A stretch of DNA of 42,455 nt from Bryobacterales bacterium (lineage in GTDB: Bacteria > Acidobacteriota > Terriglobia > Bryobacterales > Bryobacteraceae). Made by a program: the position numbers and the translations under genes. The notes under the pieces are model-generated. The model was not told the DNA's origin, searched no databases, and worked only from the letters and a program-made list of their open reading frames with translations. Numbering within the stretch: position 1 is the stretch's first letter; each line of letters begins with the position of its first letter. The stretch is from positions 41,089-83,543 of the forward strand of contig PLDF01000500.1 of NCBI GenBank assembly GCA_003135055.1, read 5' to 3'. Below are positions 41,355 through 42,455 of this stretch, one piece after another.

Positions 41355-41756
41355 TCAAGCCAAACTCAAACCACTATCGCGCCTAGGTCGCGGCTCCAGG
41401 CCGGGGCGCTTCAGATGCTTAAGCAGCAGCAGCCGCCCCTCGCGGCCTTGAGCCAGATTCATCAGTTCCAGTAAGCCGGAGTAGCGCGAGGGTTCCTCAG
41501 GCGCCGAGAACCGATAGAAACGTATCCCTTGAGAGACCCGCGAGCGTTGGATGAGCCCCAGGCCTTCCAGTTTATGTAGCGCCGCTCCAATCTCAGACTT
41601 CTCATATCCGATTAACTGGGCGATTTGGGCGGTGGTGCAGAGACTGGCTGCGTGACGGTACAGAAAAACCAAGGCGTCCCATTCGGTCAAAAGCTCCACG
41701 CCCAACACTTGGAGGCGGTCGGGAACTAGAACGGATTGGGATTCTTTGATCGCCAC
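41355..41756 (-). CDS. Winged-helix transcriptional regulator, MarR/TrmB-like
   Basis: 133 residues from GTG 41756 (GAGGT 5 nt upstream). The segment LTEWDALVFLYRHAASLCTT, AQIAQLIGYEKSEIGAALHK, LEGLGLIQRSRVSQGIRFYR is a winged helix with recognition helix EKSEIGAALHKLEGLGLI. The C-terminal part (SGLLELMNLAQGREGRLLLLKHLKR) is a probable dimer helix. First gene of the operon, 12 nt before the KaiC start. It may autoregulate through the palindrome at 41804-41820. Confidence 0.8.
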   Translation of the reverse strand: MAIKESQSVLVPDRLQVLGVELLTEWDALVFLYRHAASLCTTAQIAQLIGYEKSEIGAALHKLEGLGLIQRSRVSQGIRFYRFSAPEEPSRYSGLLELMNLAQGREGRLLLLKHLKRPGLEPRPRRDSGLSLA

Positions 41757-41803
41757 GTCTACCTCGCTAGTTCGACGCAGCCAACAGAATACGATACATC
41801 GCT

Positions 41804-41820
41804 AAATTTTACTGTAAATT
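41804..41820. promoter_or_regulatory. Possible operator of the wHTH-KaiC-kinase operon
   Basis: TTTAC-T-GTAAA with AAT/ATT extensions is an AT-rich palindrome 48 nt upstream of the regulator's GTG. TTTACA on the minus strand could double as a -35 box, with TATCGT 16 nt downstream as -10. Confidence 0.4.
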
Positions 41821-42455
41821 CCGGATACGCGGCTTCTCGTGTACCTTCCTCTCCGTCATCGTTCCGCCCCTGTAACAGCCCCATCGCCCATATCCACTAT
41901 AGTCCTGTATAGTCCTTTCGCCAGCCCAAAAATTTCGCCCTATGCGCGCGGGCAAACGTAACCTTCCCCCGATTGGTGCTTTTATATACGGATATTATTA
42001 TGAACTTCCAGTAATTAGCAGGTTTTAATACATTTGAATCAGTTCTGAGAGAATGAAACGCTGGCGAAATTGCCACCTTTCGCGGACGGGCCCAGCCTTG
42101 GAACCGGCGCGGAGCCTCGCCGGAAAAGAACATCCGATGGACGCATAAGCGACGCAGCCCGGCAGTCGTGACTTAGTCAGTTGTGACTTATTAGTGCCCG
42201 CCGTTTAGTGCCGCCGTCGTGGCGCACTGGGCGCCCTCTGGGCACCTGCGTGCCGCGTTCACACTCATGTGAACGCGAGATGTTCCAAGACCGGAGGCGC
42301 TAAGTGAACAGCATCGGGGTTAATGAGGAGAGACTCGGCGGGGGCGCTTGTTCAGAGGCTCGCAGCCGGCCAGCGTGGAGGCATTCGGTCTGACCCGATC
42401 AGAATGGCAATAAAGGAGTCAAGTCGGCCGCTCTGTTCGGGTGTGCGACATGAAA
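41821..42455. other. Intergenic region with dispersed repeats
   Basis: No gene supported. 42229-42243 is an exact copy of the GGGCGCCCTCTGGGC 15-mer and 42255-42276 is the family C palindrome GCGTTCACA-CTCA-TGTGAACGC. An AT-rich patch at 41975-42035 (TATATACGGATATTATTATG) may hold a promoter, direction unclear. Confidence 0.5.

Noticed and set aside
41897..42133. 78-codon minus-strand frame
   Set aside because: No ribosome site, no pattern, and it crosses an AT-rich patch that is more likely regulatory.

Overview
The window is high in G+C and reads as a chromosome segment of an Acidobacteriota bacterium, most likely of the Solibacter/Bryobacterales type. The reasons are an Oar-like TonB-dependent receptor with an N-terminal carboxypeptidase-regulatory repeat, an ABC permease of the duplicated MacB/FtsX ('ADOP') kind, a VWFA-related protein remnant, small acidobacterial-type hypothetical proteins, and a very dense load of short palindromic (REP-like) repeats. 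The lineage is inferred from gene content; no rRNA or tRNA gene was found.

Layout. 1-5.7 kb is housekeeping: a hisS-aspS operon (minus), a REP-associated tyrosine transposase (RAYT) unit bounded by its own inverted repeats, ackA, and a YfcE-like phosphodiesterase. 5.7-7.4 kb holds debris and small genes: repeats, a VWFA remnant, an M50 protease with a tiny membrane ORF in front, and a twice-frameshifted XRE antitoxin pseudogene. 7.6-11.6 kb is a tightly coupled minus-strand operon of a dynamin-like GTPase, a protein that may hold two PH-like folds, and a HEAT-like helical repeat protein. This is my main candidate for an undescribed system. 12.1-18 kb is a wrecked ABC exporter locus: one intact ATPase, the first 46 codons of its permease, a DUF4160-DUF2442 pair, a 377-bp duplicated copy of the ATPase 5' end that has lost its start codon, and a large permease without its N-terminus. 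18.2-18.75 kb is a BrnT-BrnA toxin-antitoxin operon with an operator-like half-site array running into the toxin start codon.

19-24 kb carries single genes: DinB-like, DUF1080, a small membrane protein, a secreted VOC protein, and two exported or low-complexity hypotheticals. 24-27.8 kb has an N-acetylglucosamine-kinase-like gene translationally coupled to a GT-C-type membrane glycosyltransferase with a discoidin-like tail, then a double-BON periplasmic protein. 28.2-34.6 kb is a carbohydrate-uptake and regulation block: a frameshifted IclR-HTH/periplasmic-binding chimera, a 1278-residue TonB-dependent receptor, and a divergent LacI regulator with LacI-type operator sequences between the two. 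35-41.8 kb is a signalling block: a winged-helix / two-domain KaiC ATPase / PocR-PAS hybrid histidine kinase operon (minus), a nearby zinc-ribbon plus degenerate receiver protein, a decayed copy of the kinase's receiver tail, and two very small acidobacterial ORFs.

A theme across the window is that short dispersed repeats touch genes. They form the C-terminal codons of at least three ORFs (RAYT, dynamin-like GTPase, LacI), overlap the stop codon of a fourth, and one 23-nt block occurs unchanged inside two unrelated coding sequences, giving the same peptide GAGPWPA.
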